A DNA stretch of 64,000 nucleotides, from NCBI GenBank assembly GCA_030272155.1, contig CP126195.1, forward strand, positions 3,827,001-3,891,000. The letters are read 5' to 3'. Under the pieces are notes generated by a model. The model did no database searches and was not told the DNA's origin. It saw only the letters and a program-made list of their open reading frames with translations. The position numbers were made by a program, and so were the translations under genes. Below, one piece after another: positions 11,186-27,361 of the stretch; position 1 is the stretch's first letter, and every line of letters starts with the position of its first letter. The stretch is from Tetradesmus obliquus. Its lineage: Eukaryota; Chlorophyta; Chlorophyceae; Sphaeropleales; Scenedesmaceae.

Positions 11186-11833
11186 GCAAGGCCACAACAG
11201 CAGGGCAACAAGCCACAGCAGCAGCAGCAGCAGCAGCAGAAGCCACCTCAGCAGGGAGGCAGGCCAGCAGCAGTAGCCAGCCACTGTAGCTGCCCTCAGG
11301 ATGTGGCGATTGTATGCGGCAGGGCAGCCGGCAAGCAGCAGAACTACCAGAGCGCCTGTTATGCACGCTGCTTCCAGGCACAGGTGCTGTACGATGGCCC
11401 ATGCAGGGCTGGCAACAGGCCAGCAGCAGCAGCAACAGCAGCACCCACGACAGGCCCTTTACCTGGAGAGAATGTGCCTCCACAAGCCCAAGCTCTAGGA
11501 ACCCTGATGCCTGGAGCAGACCAGCAGTACCTCCAGCCTGAGCCTGAGGCCCCAGCTTTAGGTTTGACTGGTTTGACTGCTTTGACCAGTTTGACCAGTT
11601 TGATCGGTGCTGAAGGACAGCTGGCAGCCCCTGCCGGCACATACAGTCAGCCGCAGCCGTCTGACCAGGTGCAGTGCCGCTGCTCGCAGCTGTGGCTGCC
11701 TGTGTGTGCGCTGGACCCGCAGGGGATGTACCAGACTGTGCAGAACAGGTGCGTGGCCAACTGCTGGGGCGCCTCTGAGCACTGCCACAGGACAGGCTGG
11801 TCAGGGCCATGCCTGGCACATTTAGGCAGGTGA
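10841..11833 (+). CDS. Secreted three-domain Kazal-type serine protease inhibitor
   Basis: Single open frame, 330 residues. Signal peptide MRPGRCFWLAAVMLAAVALL then SSSPAAAQQ. Three Kazal-like domains: 50-90 (CACPRDFSPVCGVDG..NKC..KC...C), 149-188 (CSCPQDVAIVCG..SACYARC..C) and 279-324 (CRCSQLWLPVCA..NRCVANC..C), each with the C.C....PVCG-type core. Domains are joined by a Gln-rich linker (96-138, from CAG repeats) and a Pro/Ala linker with a short repeat of LTGL/LTSL units at 240-255. Kazal domains block serine proteases in the extracellular space; the P1 positions cannot be assigned confidently. The final codon reads AGG TGA GAC, which also looks like an AG|GTGAGA donor, so a spliced C-terminal extension is possible, but no downstream exon was found. 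TGTAA at 11998-12002 is a candidate poly(A) signal. Confidence 0.85.
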
Positions 11834-13516
11834 GACATGACACAACTTAGGCCTGCACTTCCAACTGTAGTACACAGCTGTGCATTCATTGCGTAAATTC
11901 GTGCTTTGACAAAGGGAATGGCACTGGCTGCAGCCTGCTCAAGGGTATGCCTATTGCAACCGATGGTAGCAGCAGCGGAAGCAGCAGCAGCAGCAGCTGT
12001 AAATTTATGGCAGGCGTGCAGTCATGACCATGCGCCACTATCTGTGCTTGGACAGCGCCGCAACGGGCAGGTGGGAGTTAGGCTGCTCATGTGCCAGGCA
12101 CTGTCCAAGGGGAGAACTTGGTGGCACTGGATGACAGCGCAGTGTCGCAACTGACTGCATTGTTCAGCTTAGCACTACAAGCTGATGAAGAGCCCACTGC
12201 ACTGCCATGTATCATGCACCACTTTTCCGTACGCTTAACAAGCACATCAGTCACAAGGTAGCTCATAATTATGAGTTGCTTATAAGCAACTGAGCTGCTG
12301 CTGCTGCTGCTGCTGCTGCTGCCCTGCTGCTGCTGGGTATTGATCTGCTGCAGGTGCCACTCCCATGAGACTGGGCGCAGCTCCTTGTTGGGCCGCTGAC
12401 GGCAGCGGCACTGCACAGGAAAGGCTTGGCGCTGCCGCAGCAAGTGTGGCATACTGTGCCCAGTTGGCAACTGGTGCTTGCAACAATGTGTGAGAGCAGT
12501 GTGCTGCCACCTGAATGGCTGCCACACTTCAGTGGTGGTCTGATCGCTGTTCTGCTGCGGAGGTGTTTGCATGCCGGGATGGAGGTTTTTGCGTTCGTGT
12601 TTGATTATTGTCACACATTGGCCTCTGGCATATCACATGATGTTGGTCTGCTGGCAGTGCATGGCACTGGCTGCCAGCCGGCTTCCAAGGTTTGGCCTTG
12701 CTGATGGTGCAGGCTCAGCAACTGCTGCATGCCTGAAATCTGGTCTGGAAACCAGCAGCTGCACACAGCTCTGAAATCGTGTGCATTCAGCAGGTGCTGG
12801 TACTGGCACCTGTGTCCAAGCTTTGGACTGATCAGTGACCCATGGTCACCTGTCACAGCATGGAAGGTTCTGATGGCACCTCAAGGGATACAACATGGTA
12901 AATCCACTCGTCTATGTTGAGTATAACTTGGATGGTGTGGTGGCTACCGACGTAGACCTCAACACTCAGTGCGACTGGTGGACCCGTGTCCCACTAGCCT
13001 GGTGCATCAGGTAGCCAGCAGGGAGCATGCCAGATGCATAATGGCATGTACGAGCCCTCAACAGCATCACATAATATGATCAATTTACAAGTACCACGCC
13101 ATATCACACAGCGTACTACATGCGAACGGCGTGCAGACTGGCTTGAAGCAAGGCAGGACGAACAGCTTGATTGAGGTTCAGACAGACTGTTTGACCAGCC
13201 GTAGCGTAGAAGGGTCTGTTAACCTATTGTATTCATTAGGTTCAGCTGGTCTCGTCCAGCTTGTCTCCGCTAAGCGAACAGTCCTCGTTCAGCTTGTCTA
13301 CTTGTGGCCAACAAAGCAGGCTGTCCCGATAGTCGATCTCTTTTACCTCAACATCAACAGCATACTTTCAGCTTTCTGGTACGGGGTACGGGGTACTGGG
13401 TAGGCAGCATAGAGACCCCTCCTCTGCTGTGTCTCGGAGCAGCAGCTAGGAAGAGTACTCCCACAGAGCTGCTGGGAGCAGCCGTTAGCGCCTGTATAGG
13501 CTTTAGTTACCACGTT
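11834..13516. other. Intergenic
   Basis: No supported gene. Contains a short (CTG)n at about 12294-12320 and a GGTACGG direct repeat near 13380-13398. The putative poly(A) signal of the Kazal gene is at 11998. Confidence 0.5.
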
Positions 13517-15914
13517 ATGACGGTAGACCTCGCCACAATGCCGGATGGCGGGGACACAGGCAGCAAAGCTTCTACCAGCAGCAGGACTACTGCAAGCAGT
13601 TGGAGCAGCAGCAGCGCACAGGAAATTAGCCGCATGGTGCAGCAATATAAGATTCCACTGATCTTGCTATACTACGGCTTCTGCTCAAGCACGCTGATCG
13701 TCATAAACAAGGTGGCAGTGCACAACTTGAGGGCGCCAGTGTTCATCCTCATCACGCAGCTGCTGTTTGCAGCAACGACAGTGAAAGGCCTGAATGTGTT
13801 TGGTGTGCTGGAAGCAGAGAAGTTGCAGTGGAGCTTGGTGCGGCCATTCCTGCTGATTGTGGCAGGCTTCCTAGGTGAGCAGCATGGCCCGCTGTATTAT
13901 GTGAGGTTGCAGGATGATGACTGATGCTGCTGCTGTGCCGTGGCAGCCTTGTGGCACCAGTGCAGGGCAGCATGAGACAGGCAGTCATAGTTTTATACGT
14001 CCAGGCAGCTGCGGCCACTGCTTTCGTACGTATCCTTACAACACACATGGCAGCAGCCTGGTTAAGCGCACACGACCTCGCTTGCATGTGTGCTCAACCC
14101 AACAGCTTGCAGGAGTCTCTTGTCAGCACCATGTGCTGCCCATCAGCAGTAGACTCCTCTGCATCCTGAACCCAGTTGCAGAAATAATGTATCAGCAGCA
14201 GGCCGATGCGCTGCAATGACTGTACATCCAGCCTGCATGGCTTCAAGGATAGCCACCCACACCTATCCAGCCATGCAGAACAGCATGCAGGCACGCTGTG
14301 TCTATCAGCCAGGAAGCTACTGTATATGTTGTCATCATGAGGCACTCGCTTGCACTCTCCAATACACCTTCAGCTGTTCACATCCTTACGCACGTGCTGA
14401 CGCACCCGTCGACTGCTTTGGTGCTTGCAGGAACGCTGTTTGCCAACATCAAGGTGCTGGTGTACAGCAACGTTGAGACCTTCATCACCTTCCGCTCCTC
14501 AACGCCGCTGGTGCTGTCAGTGTTTGACTACATCTTCCTCGGCAGAGAGCTGCCGGGTGGCCGCAGCATCTTTAGCATCCTGCTGCTGGTGGCATCATGT
14601 GGCGGTTACACGTACTTTGACAAGGGCTTCAAACTGGAGGCATACACCTGGCTATGTGTCTGGTGAGTGTGTGACTGAGTTGACTTTGGGATGTGAGCGC
14701 AACAGCAAGCGCTGCAGCGTGTGGCACTGTGTCTGTTGTCACGCACATCCAAGCAGCAGCAGCCACAGCAGCAGCAGCATTGTGCGTGGACTGCTTGCAG
14801 GCGTGACGCATCACAGTGGGTACAGCAAGAGCAGTGCGCAGAGTATGCTGGTGCAGCAGCAGCAGCCCGCCCATTATATGCTGAAGCGCAACCTCAATCA
14901 TCTCATACCACCATTATGTCATACCACCATTATCTCATACCACCATTAAACTCTGCACCAGACACTGTCCTGCAAAGCCAGCAACCCCTGCGCCATGCCC
15001 ACACCCCAAACTGCCTCACTGCAGGTATGTCTTCTTCCTATTTGAGGCCTGCTATGTGAAGCACGTGTGCGACACCGTGAAGATGACAAACTGGGGCCGC
15101 GTGTATTACACAAACTTCCTGTCAGCGCTGGCGCTGCTGCTGGCCTTCCCCTTCTGCTCCTCAGAGCATCAGGTGCTGAAGAATTTTGAGTTTTCAAACG
15201 GCCAGGTGGCACTGCTGCTGCTGTCGTGCAGCGTGGGCGTCTGCATGAGCCACGCAGGTGCGCGCAAGAGAGGGACTATTAAGTGTTTGCAACAGCACAG
15301 CAGACGGGGCCCTCTGCTGGTGGACAACAATTCAGTGGATTAGAACAGCAGCCCAGCCATCTGCAGAAGCTGCATCCAGTCTTTGCCGTTCTGCGTCATC
15401 TGCTTGTGTAGCATGTCAGCTGCTTGGAAACGGATTGCTGCGTGTCAATTCAGCTGTGCCTGCAAACTTTGTTCCCAGCCACCTCTGCACTGCTTGCGCA
15501 CAAACAATAAGCATTGAACAGCGCTCCTCTATCATCAACATATGTTACTTACTGACATGAGTTTCTGCTGCCGCCCGGCCCTACTGCTGCCCTTTTGTAG
15601 GCTATCTCATGCGCAGCAACGTGTCCGCCACAGCCGGCGTTGTGGTGGGCGTGGTCTGCAAAATCGGCTCCATCGTGCTCAACCTACTCATCTGGTCAAA
15701 CCACGCCTCGCCAATTCAGCTGTTATTCCTAGCAATGGGCCTTGCAGGAGGATCTCTGTTCCAGCAGGCCCCACTGCGCGAAAAGCAGCAGCCAAAGCTG
15801 CCGCTGGCAGTGCAGGACATGCATGCAGATGCGGATGGGGTCAGCAGCAGTGCTGCTGCATACAAAGCAACAGCAGCGCTGCATGCCACACGCCCCCGGC
15901 CGCCGAGCCGGTGA
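13517..15914 (+). CDS. Nucleotide-sugar transporter (SLC35/TPT family, GDP-mannose-transporter-like)
   Basis: Exons 13517-13874, 14431-14662, 15025-15257, 15601-15914 (TGA); 378 residues. Phases match at all joins (1, 2, 1). Hydrophobic segments include IPLILLYYGFCSSTLIVINK, FILITQLLFAATT, FLLIVAGFLG, SILLLVASCGGY, YVFFLFEACYVK, ALALLLAFPF, VALLLLSCSVGVCMSHAG and GVVVGVVCKIGSIVLNLLIW, about ten in all. NVETFITFRSSTPLVLS with FDYIFLGRELP is the motif region shared by plant and algal GONST-type nucleotide-sugar transporters; the W-x-Y-Y-T-N-F-L-like segment GRVYYTNFLSAL fits as well. It would exchange a nucleotide sugar for the nucleoside monophosphate across the Golgi membrane. Start: ATG 13517, with ATG 13538 (A at -3) as a good alternative. 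The substrate is not decided by sequence; GDP-mannose or a related sugar is a guess from the family. Confidence 0.85.
14901..14948 (+). repeat. Short tandem repeat in transporter intron 2
   Basis: Three units of TCATACCACCATTAT (16-17 bases each). Confidence 0.9.
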
Positions 15915-17198
15915 GGCCGTGGCATGTGACAAGGCAGATTGTGCAAGGTAGACGGACGGCTGCGCACCTCCAAGCAGTGCTGGACCAGGAGAGCCCCCGC
16001 CCCATGTGGGGTGGGGCACCCAGTGTGTGATTGCAGTGGCGTGAGTTGCCCCTGGGGGGTGCGCGCGCATATCTCGGACTCGGCTGTCGGGTGGGATATC
16101 AGCAACCTGTGAATGGCTGCCTGCAGAAGATAGCAAGCATGATTGGTGCCGTCTGGTGTGTGTGGTGTGATGTCAAGCATGGGAGGCTACTGGCTATGCA
16201 CGTAAAGCAGTGATCATTGTACGGCATCGCCTTGGTACTACGGCTTGCAGTATACCCATCAGTCACGCTGCTTGCACCTGCTGGCCTGGCATCGCCCGTA
16301 CAGTCACGTGTCACGCTGTGTTGGCCATGGGATGAAGTGTGGATGCATCCAAGCATTATAGCAATGCAATGTTTAGGTTTTAGGATTCGTATATTCTGGC
16401 GTAGCACTGTGTTGTCGTGTAGAGCGTGACCTTCCAAGGCGCATACATTGTGCTTTGGTGCTGCTGGTCTTTGCGCTCTGTGCGTTCTGTTCAGCTGTTG
16501 CAGAGCTGTTTGCGCCTGCTGTGCGCACAGCCGAAGCATGTCATCCTAATTAAGCAGCTGCACCTGCGGCACGATAGCACTAGCACTGTTGTTGGTCAGC
16601 TTGCAACAAGCCGTTTGCGAGCTCACCACACTTTGCGGTTGTCATAACCTCAAGGGTAGGCCCTACCCAAGGTTTGAGGCAGAGCATGTTTCCTTTGTGG
16701 TATTCGTATGACTGCTGTTTACCAAGAGAATAACATGCACAGTTCAGATTGGGTGCATGTGCTATGCGCTGTGTGCTGTGCGCACAGCACTTCTTGCGTG
16801 CCACCTTGTTGGTGGCCAAGCACAAAGCAGTCCATGGTGTTCTTGTGCCATGCACCAAGCAATCGTGGTGTTTTTTGTTTTCACATTGTGATGTCTACAT
16901 TCGATACTCGAACCAACAGCAATACAATCCCTGGTGGCAAGCTGTACAGCACTGCACCCTAGCATGTAACCATCAACATAAGCCAGCAACAGGTGACGAC
17001 TCCTGCACGCTGAGACTGGCTGTCACGTTCGATCTTTGCGCACAGTTGTGCGCGATAACAGTTATTTCAGTGATCATCGTGCGGTGCAGTGGCTGACAGG
17101 CAGTTGAACGTGTTCCTGCGTACGTGCTTGACCACTTGCAATTCACTTGCTCTGCCACTAGAATCAACATTTACAATCAAGAGGTTCGACTCAGGGCA
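15915..17198. other. Intergenic
   Basis: No gene recognised on either strand. 5' flank of the transaldolase gene; no clear TATA or other promoter element stands out. Confidence 0.5.
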
Positions 17199-20670
<3,472 letters not shown>

Positions 20671-23086
20671 CTAGAGTGGGGCTATAGCCGCCCCTGGAAA
20701 CTCCTTTGAGAGAAAGGCGGCAGTTACATGTGACCTTCTTTCTACATTGTTGGCTGCTGTTGCCTGGCTTCGAGTATTGTCAGCACTGCTGGAACCTTTG
20801 TCATCTGAACCTGTTTGTCGCTGTGTGCTCAGACGCGCTTTCAACTTCAGACATGGGCTCCTCTTATGTTTTTTTGGCCACCTCTTATGACCTCCGGTTT
20901 GAAGTTTACCACAGAGTCCAGATGGCAATTGCAATGTTTTCAACACAAGTACGGTCCCTGGCTCATCTCAGGCCAGGCGCAGCTAAGCAACAAGCAGCCT
21001 TCAAGGCAAGTTGCATGCGGCTGCAAGCCATGTTCTGCAAGCACTTCCACAGAACCAACACTGCTCTCAGCCAGAGTGGGACACCCCCACATCAAAAAGT
21101 AAAAAGAGACAGTAGCAGCCATAGTATGCGGCACAGACCCGCAGCAGTGCCTCATATGATGCATCCAAAGATTTCCAAAACCACAGCTCAGGGCTTTGAC
21201 CAAAGAGCAGTCAAACCAGCACACAAACAGCAAACGTGCCTGGGCACCACTGCAAGCCTTTTGAAGTGGCAGCTGCAGCAGACCTAGCCACGGGCATAAC
21301 CTCGCCCAAACAGGCGTTTCGAAGTCGATGACAGGCTCATTGGGCAGAGAAGGAAACCAGCAGTGCTGCGGTTCAGCGCTGCATGTCCCTGCAGGATGCA
21401 GGGCCTCTGCAGGCGTGCGGAGCTGTGCACGGCAAGCTGGTGTTGTGGGATGAAAGGCTGAACACGCCCACACCATGATAATGTACAGTTGAGAGGTACA
21501 ACCCCACCAGTGCCGTGCAGCGAAGCTCCAACACCCTGAGCCCCAGGCGCTACCAGCACCACCAGGAATGCAATACGATATGCCTGCACACGCACGCTGC
21601 TGCCACACAAGCTGCTGCTCTGGAAAGAGCATGCACAGGCAATATGAGTACAGCTACCACACGCAGCACACGAGCAAAGCCATCACACACAAGCCTCACA
21701 AGCTGATAAGCCACAGTGTGGTGTACCACACAAGCTGGTGCGAGTGAGCTTGTGAGTGCAGCCCACCGCAAACATAACCAGGGCGCCCTGCCTGCATAAT
21801 CTCAACAGGGTCAGACACAAATCAGGACAAGCAAGGTGCCTGCATGACACTCCTGCCACCCTCACAGCTGTGTCGGCGGCAGTGACGGCAGCATGACCGC
21901 TGCCGACTGCTACGCTGACACACACTTGGTATAATACACACAGCAAGCGCTGAGATAGCCACCGCACACGCATACAAGCTGGGGTTTATGAGTACAAAGG
22001 GGTGCAAGGTAAGGCAGCCCCAAAAACACACTCCAAAACAACCCAGAAGCTGGGCCAAGTGCTATGCACAACAGGCGCGATTCACAAAAAGTAGTCTACG
22101 CAGCAACACGACACAAGGCGACAATCAACATGAGTCCATAGTGATACACACAATGTCTCTGCCAGCATGCAGCAGCTACATGGCGCAGCCGGCTAACGGA
22201 GCGCTGTTGGTACATGTGTTTGGTGGAGAGGCACACAAAGACACAAGCTACAAGTGTTTCACGTTTTGCACACGTACAGGAATACCATACAGCAGCTGCT
22301 GTGCCAGAGGCACATCCAGCTGGAGAGCAAACATACACCAGAAACTGATGGCACATCCTTCAACATCATCTGCACCGCAACTAGCTGATATTGTGTGCAG
22401 TGTGTTGTGCCAAGCCCTCGAGTCCATCAACTGCTGTGTTATGCGAGCAGCTATGCACGCCCAACAATAGGCGGCTGAGAAATTCCAAGTAGCACGGGGC
22501 ACGATGCATGATGACTGAAACAGTAGTGTGGGTAACCGGCTGCATTGCAGATCGGCTATAGTTGCCAATGGCATGCCATACAACAGCAGCGGCCACACCA
22601 CTGCCTGCTCGGAGACACAGCCAACCACAAACTACACCTCATCAACTTCCCTGCAGGAGAAGACCGTCTTTGTCGCCCCAGATGCAGCTACAAGCCTGCT
22701 ACGAGTGCTGCTTGGCGTTGCATCATACCTGTAGTGGCGCTGGAGAAAGCACCTGCTGCATGACCAGGTGCAAAGTATGTGAAAGCAGTAGCATGCCTCC
22801 ATGCACTGCCGTAATGCGTAACAGACATCTGCTACAGCCACAGTCATACACTCAGCTCCAGCGCTGTTGTGCCAGCAAACCGTGCATTGCCTGGACACGC
22901 GCCGCAACAGCATAATCAATTGCCGCAAGGTCGCCCTTTACGTAACATCCAAGGCAATGCCCAGCCACGACCCCATACCCTTTTGTTTTGTAGTTTCAAC
23001 CTTGCCGCTGCCGTGGACACTGCGTAACATAAAGCAGACCATCCTCAACTCAAACAAGGCCGCAACTCAGCTCAGCCCAAGCCAGC
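20671..23086. other. Convergent intergenic region (2.4 kb), no gene recognised
   Basis: Lies between the 3' ends of the transaldolase (+) and armadillo (-) genes. Open frames here are short, lack splice-compatible neighbours and show no family motif. Confidence 0.5.
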
Positions 23087-25260
23087 TCAAATCAGCTCCG
23101 GCACCTCCCCAGCAATCGGAGCAGCAGCAGCCTCCTCGTCTGCCTCTGCAGCAGCAGCCAGCTGCGCATTCAGCGCTGACAGAGCAGCCTTGCTGGCAAA
23201 CCAGCCGCGGCCATATGCCCTGGACACGCCCGAGAGCTGCTCCGCTGCGCCGGGCAGCGCGCGCAGCGCGGCGAAGTGGCTTGGGCTTGAGCTGCACAGC
23301 GAGTGCAGCGTGCTGATGGCTGCCTCTTTGACCTGCAGGATGGCCGACGCACCAGCAGCAAAAGCGGCTGGTCAATGAGGGGAGCTGTTGTGGCCGATCT
23401 TCTGTTTGTGAGTTCTGCAAAAACAGCAAGTGCTTGTAGCGCTGGCCGCTGGGCAGGCCATGAAGCACAAAAGCAACCAATCACACCCTAACTGCACTTT
23501 GTTTCCACTTGTGTTGAGTATTGACGAGCACGCTACCCCGAGCCTCTGCTGTGCGCACCTATGAAGCATTCATTTGTTTGCACCCTCTGCACATGTACGC
23601 TGCAGCCGCAACCAACCATACTGTCCACACTCGACAGAGCTCACACACGTGATCCACCGCCACGCATCTGCGTTATGATGATGCACTCACCTGTGTGCGT
23701 GGCAGCGGGCTGCTGCCCACCAGCTCCAGCAGCACCCCAGCCACGCCAGCCTGCTGCAGCGCTGCACTGCCAGCCTCGCTGCCGCCAGCCAGCGCCGAGG
23801 CCACCGCCAGCAGCTGCAGCTGCTGCTGGGGGGCCGTTGATGTTGCGCTGGACAGCAGCTGCACGATCAGCGGCACGCCGCCAGCCTCCCTGCAGCAGCA
23901 GTTCAAATACATGCAGGACTAAGAGTAAGAGTTTAGAACATGCAGCACAACAGAGCGCAGCCACCAACAATGTGCACCCGTGGCAGCCTCCCTGCAATGG
24001 GCAGAATGGAGTCACACAACATAAGGCAGTCAATGACATAGAGCTGTCACCAACAGAGCGCGCCAGTGGCGGCATGGAGCCGGAAATAGCCCTCAGCTTG
24101 ACGATCATGACGTAGAGTGCACTGGTTTGCGGATGTGATGTTTGACAAGTGCGGTGTGCTGGACAAGTGAAAGCTGCAGTCTGTTGCTGGCGCACATGCA
24201 GAGTCTATTCAACTGCTCTTGTGGCAAGCGCTGCGCACCCATGTAGCACATGCCTTGCAACAGTGGATCATCATCACCACACACCTGATGGCAGCCTGAG
24301 CAGCGCTGCTGCTTGACAGGCGAGCCAACATCTCGCTGCAGTGCCCAGCCACCTCAGTGTCAGCATGCTCCAGGCCATACACCAGCAGAGGCACCCCGCC
24401 AGCGCTGAGCATGGCGTCCCTGCCAGGCTGCTCCTGCAGTAGTGATGCAAGCGCCTGCAGGAGCGACAGCGCAGCAGCGGAAGCAGCAGCAGCGTTGAGA
24501 GAATGGCACCCTTACATGCTGTGAGCTCGCAGAACCATGGCAGGAATAGGTAGCATGTGCAATATTGCGCTTCTCATACTTGTTCAAACACCTGCCTGTT
24601 CAGCATGTTGATGGCGCGTCCTTTACAACCAGCCACAGACAAAACACCAGACAGCAGCTGTTTGCGCAGGCAGCTGCATGCAACCTGCTGCACTGACGCC
24701 GTTTTGTATGGTTGTTCCGGCGCAGGAGCACTACAGCCGCAGCATCAGCATCAGCAGCAGCAGCAGCAGCACGTGCCTGCATGATGGATGCCACAGCCTC
24801 CCCATCCAGGCCATTCCTCAGCAGCTTCAGCAGCGCCTCAACGCCGCCCATCTTGACAAAGGCGCGCCTGAACCTGCAGCAGCAGAGGTGTCAACAGCAA
24901 CAGACGCAGCAGCAGAGGTTTCAGCAGCAGTGCGGCAGGCGATCAGGCAGTGCGGCTGCTTCTATGATTACTGCGATCGCAGCAGCACCGCACACCTGAT
25001 GCTCAGACGCAAGTCGGTTCATCGACTGCCGCTGAACGAAACACTTCTACCAATACATTTCTACTACCTTGAAAGACGCTAGATGTTCAACAAGATTGAC
25101 AGACAAGATTTAAAAACAAGGTTCAACGCTGAATGTGCAAGAACGCTGAATGACACGCAGCTCATCAATGCGCACTTGGGGCTGGCGACTGCGCGCTCCG
25201 CCACCTTCTCCACCACGCCCAGGCTGCCCATGCCCAGGCTCAGCGCGGCATCCTCCAGCT

Positions 25261-25296
<36 letters not shown>

Positions 25297-27361
25297 CAAC
25301 GTCATGCGACACAGCCACTGTCAGCTCACAGCGCACGGTTACACGGCTGCCAGGTGCCACGCTGGAAGCGCATGCGCCAGGGTGGCACAAGTAGTCATAG
25401 ACATCCATGGTGCAGTGACTTGCCAGGACCCAACATGCAGGCTGCCCACTGCACTGTAGCGCACCTGTGCCAGCAGGTTTGCAGGGTTCAGGCCCCGCAG
25501 CGCGATCATGCGCAGCACGCCGCGGGTGGCGCCCCAGGCGAGGCCTGCCAGTGCTGCTGGCCGCGCAAAGCGGCCACACAGGATGCGCGCCGCCAGCAGC
25601 GGAGCATACAGCAGGCCTGCGAGCGCAACGGCAGATGCAAGGTCTCAGGAAGAGCAACAGGCACCAGCTGCCAAGCACGCTGCTAATTAGCTCTGTCCGC
25701 GTTTGAGCGCTTAGGCACAGCCAGGGCCTGACAGGGCATTTGCTTCTGCCCGGCCATGCCAACAGCGCATCACCTGCTGGTGATAGCCTTGCATCTGTTG
25801 CTGCTGTATGCTGCTGCTCCCAACCAGTCCAGAGTGCTGCCGCACACCACAGTTTCTTTGCGGCATCTCTGCTCACCTGTCACTGTTCCTGCAAAGGATG
25901 AGCTCACAGTCATGGCCATGACCTTTGCCAGGTGCTGGCTGGTCACACAGTAGTTGTGCTCCGCAGCTGCACAGGCAGCGAGGAAACAGCGGCAGCAGAC
26001 CACAACATCAGCACAGGCGCGCTGTCAGCATGGCTTCACATGCCAACGCTATGGATGCTTGCTTGCTTGTGTGGCAAGAAGAGGGTGATAATTCATGTTT
26101 ATTTGCATTTGATTGCGGCTGTTACACGGGCAAGCTTGCGCATGTTGCACACCATCTCGCCAAATATACGAACAAATGCGTCCAGACCTGTTCCTGCGCC
26201 CGGCACAACCCTCTCGAGCTCCACCACGGCCACACACAGCACGAAACCTCAGTGTGCGTCTCCGAGCAACCACTGTTCCACTATGTCTCTGCGCTTTGTT
26301 TCTGTTGCTGCTCACCCCTCTTGAGCTCCACCACAGCCACGGCAATGCCCATGACCCCGCTGCTGGCTGCAGACAGCACCAGGGCCATCTCCAGCGCGCC
26401 ACGCAGCGCCCCACCCACAGCAGGCACTGCGCTGGGCCTGCGCAACAGCAGTTTGACCATGAAGTTTGACCATGAAGTTTGACCGGCAGTTTGACCGGCA
26501 GTTTGACAGGCGCATCAACAGCGCAAAAAGGTTGCAGTATCCAGTGCTTGGCTGCTTGCAGGAACGCATACGACAGCACATTTGGCTGCTGCCTTATGCA
26601 ACCCCATAACTAGGTTGCCCCCATGGTGCTGCCCCTGCAGTATGAGAGCAGCTGCTGCACTGCTTCGCCCGGCAAACAGACATCGGCTAAACACACAGCT
26701 GCCGCGACACTTGCTTCCCTGTAACCAAACTGCATCTTTTTTATATCAAAAGGCGTTGCTGCTGCTGCTGCGAAGGCAGCGTTGACCCAGCACTCACTCT
26801 GCAGGCATCTCCCAGAGGATGTTTCCATCTGGCTTCACCACCAGCTTGCTGGGGTTCTGCAAGCAGCAGCAACATGTGCCATAATGAACGCAATGTATAG
26901 GTTCGTTCGTGCAATGGTGTTGGACTTCCCAGCAAGACCATCTGGCAGCATACACCACCCAAGGCGCTTCAGCAGACACAGCAGCACATTTCCTTGCACC
27001 GCGCATGGCAGCCCGGCAGCTAGTGTCTTGAGGAGCCTGTTGTTCCTGCAAGTGGAGACAGCTAGTGGCGCGAGGTGGCCTTGCACGGCAATGATTATGT
27101 TGCCACAGCGCCCAAATATTAGCTGATCAACCAAGGCATGGCCTGTGTCCTCATGCAGCTCACCTTGTTATCCATCACCAAGCTGCTGCTGCTGTCTGAC
27201 ACGCCGCTGCTGCTGCGGCGCAGCAGTACGGTAGATCTGCCCGGTGTGCTGTTGTTGCCCTGCTCTGCTACTTGCATCGCAGCTGGGCGCTTCAGAAGCG
27301 CGTCTACCCTGGCTTGCCTGCTGCTTGGCGAGTGCATGCTGCTCCTGGTGGCTTGGCTCAT
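23087..27361 (-). CDS. Armadillo-repeat protein
   Basis: Minus-strand exons, 5' to 3': 27361-27164, 27122-26959, 26848-26798, 26437-26316, 25966-25877, 25616-25465, 25258-25176, 24873-24777, 24454-24285, 23889-23691, 23332-23087 (TGA); 523 residues if all are right, and all phases agree. The last half is clear ARM sequence: MGGVEALLKLLRNGLDGEAV, AGGVPLLVYGLEHADTEVAG, EAGGVPLIVQLLSS, QAGVAGVLLELVGSSPL, each a helix-turn-helix unit with the GGV..LL signature. The middle is rich in Ala and hydrophobic residues (LAGLAWGATRGVLRMIALRG). The intron after 24777 uses a GC donor (CAG|GCACGT). The intron at 27123-27163 would be only 41 bases, so the first exon and start (ATG 27361, MSQATRSSMHS) are tentative. 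ARM proteins are scaffolds; no specific role can be named. Confidence 0.8.
25261..25296 (-). repeat. CTG array (minus strand) at an acceptor of the armadillo gene
   Basis: Plus-strand CAG repeats; on the sense strand CTG units lead into CAG|CTGGAGGATG of the exon starting at 25258. Confidence 0.9.
26452..26508. repeat. Short tandem repeat of AGTTTGACC
   Basis: Five units separated by ATGA or GGC, in the armadillo intron just upstream of the exon starting at 26437. A similar TTTGACC/TTTGACTGG run is coding in the Kazal gene (about 11562-11604); the likeness may be chance. Confidence 0.8.

Noticed and set aside
20706-21287. 193-codon plus-strand frame downstream of the transaldolase gene
   Set aside because: Irregular composition and no recognisable family; probably chance in a convergent intergenic region.
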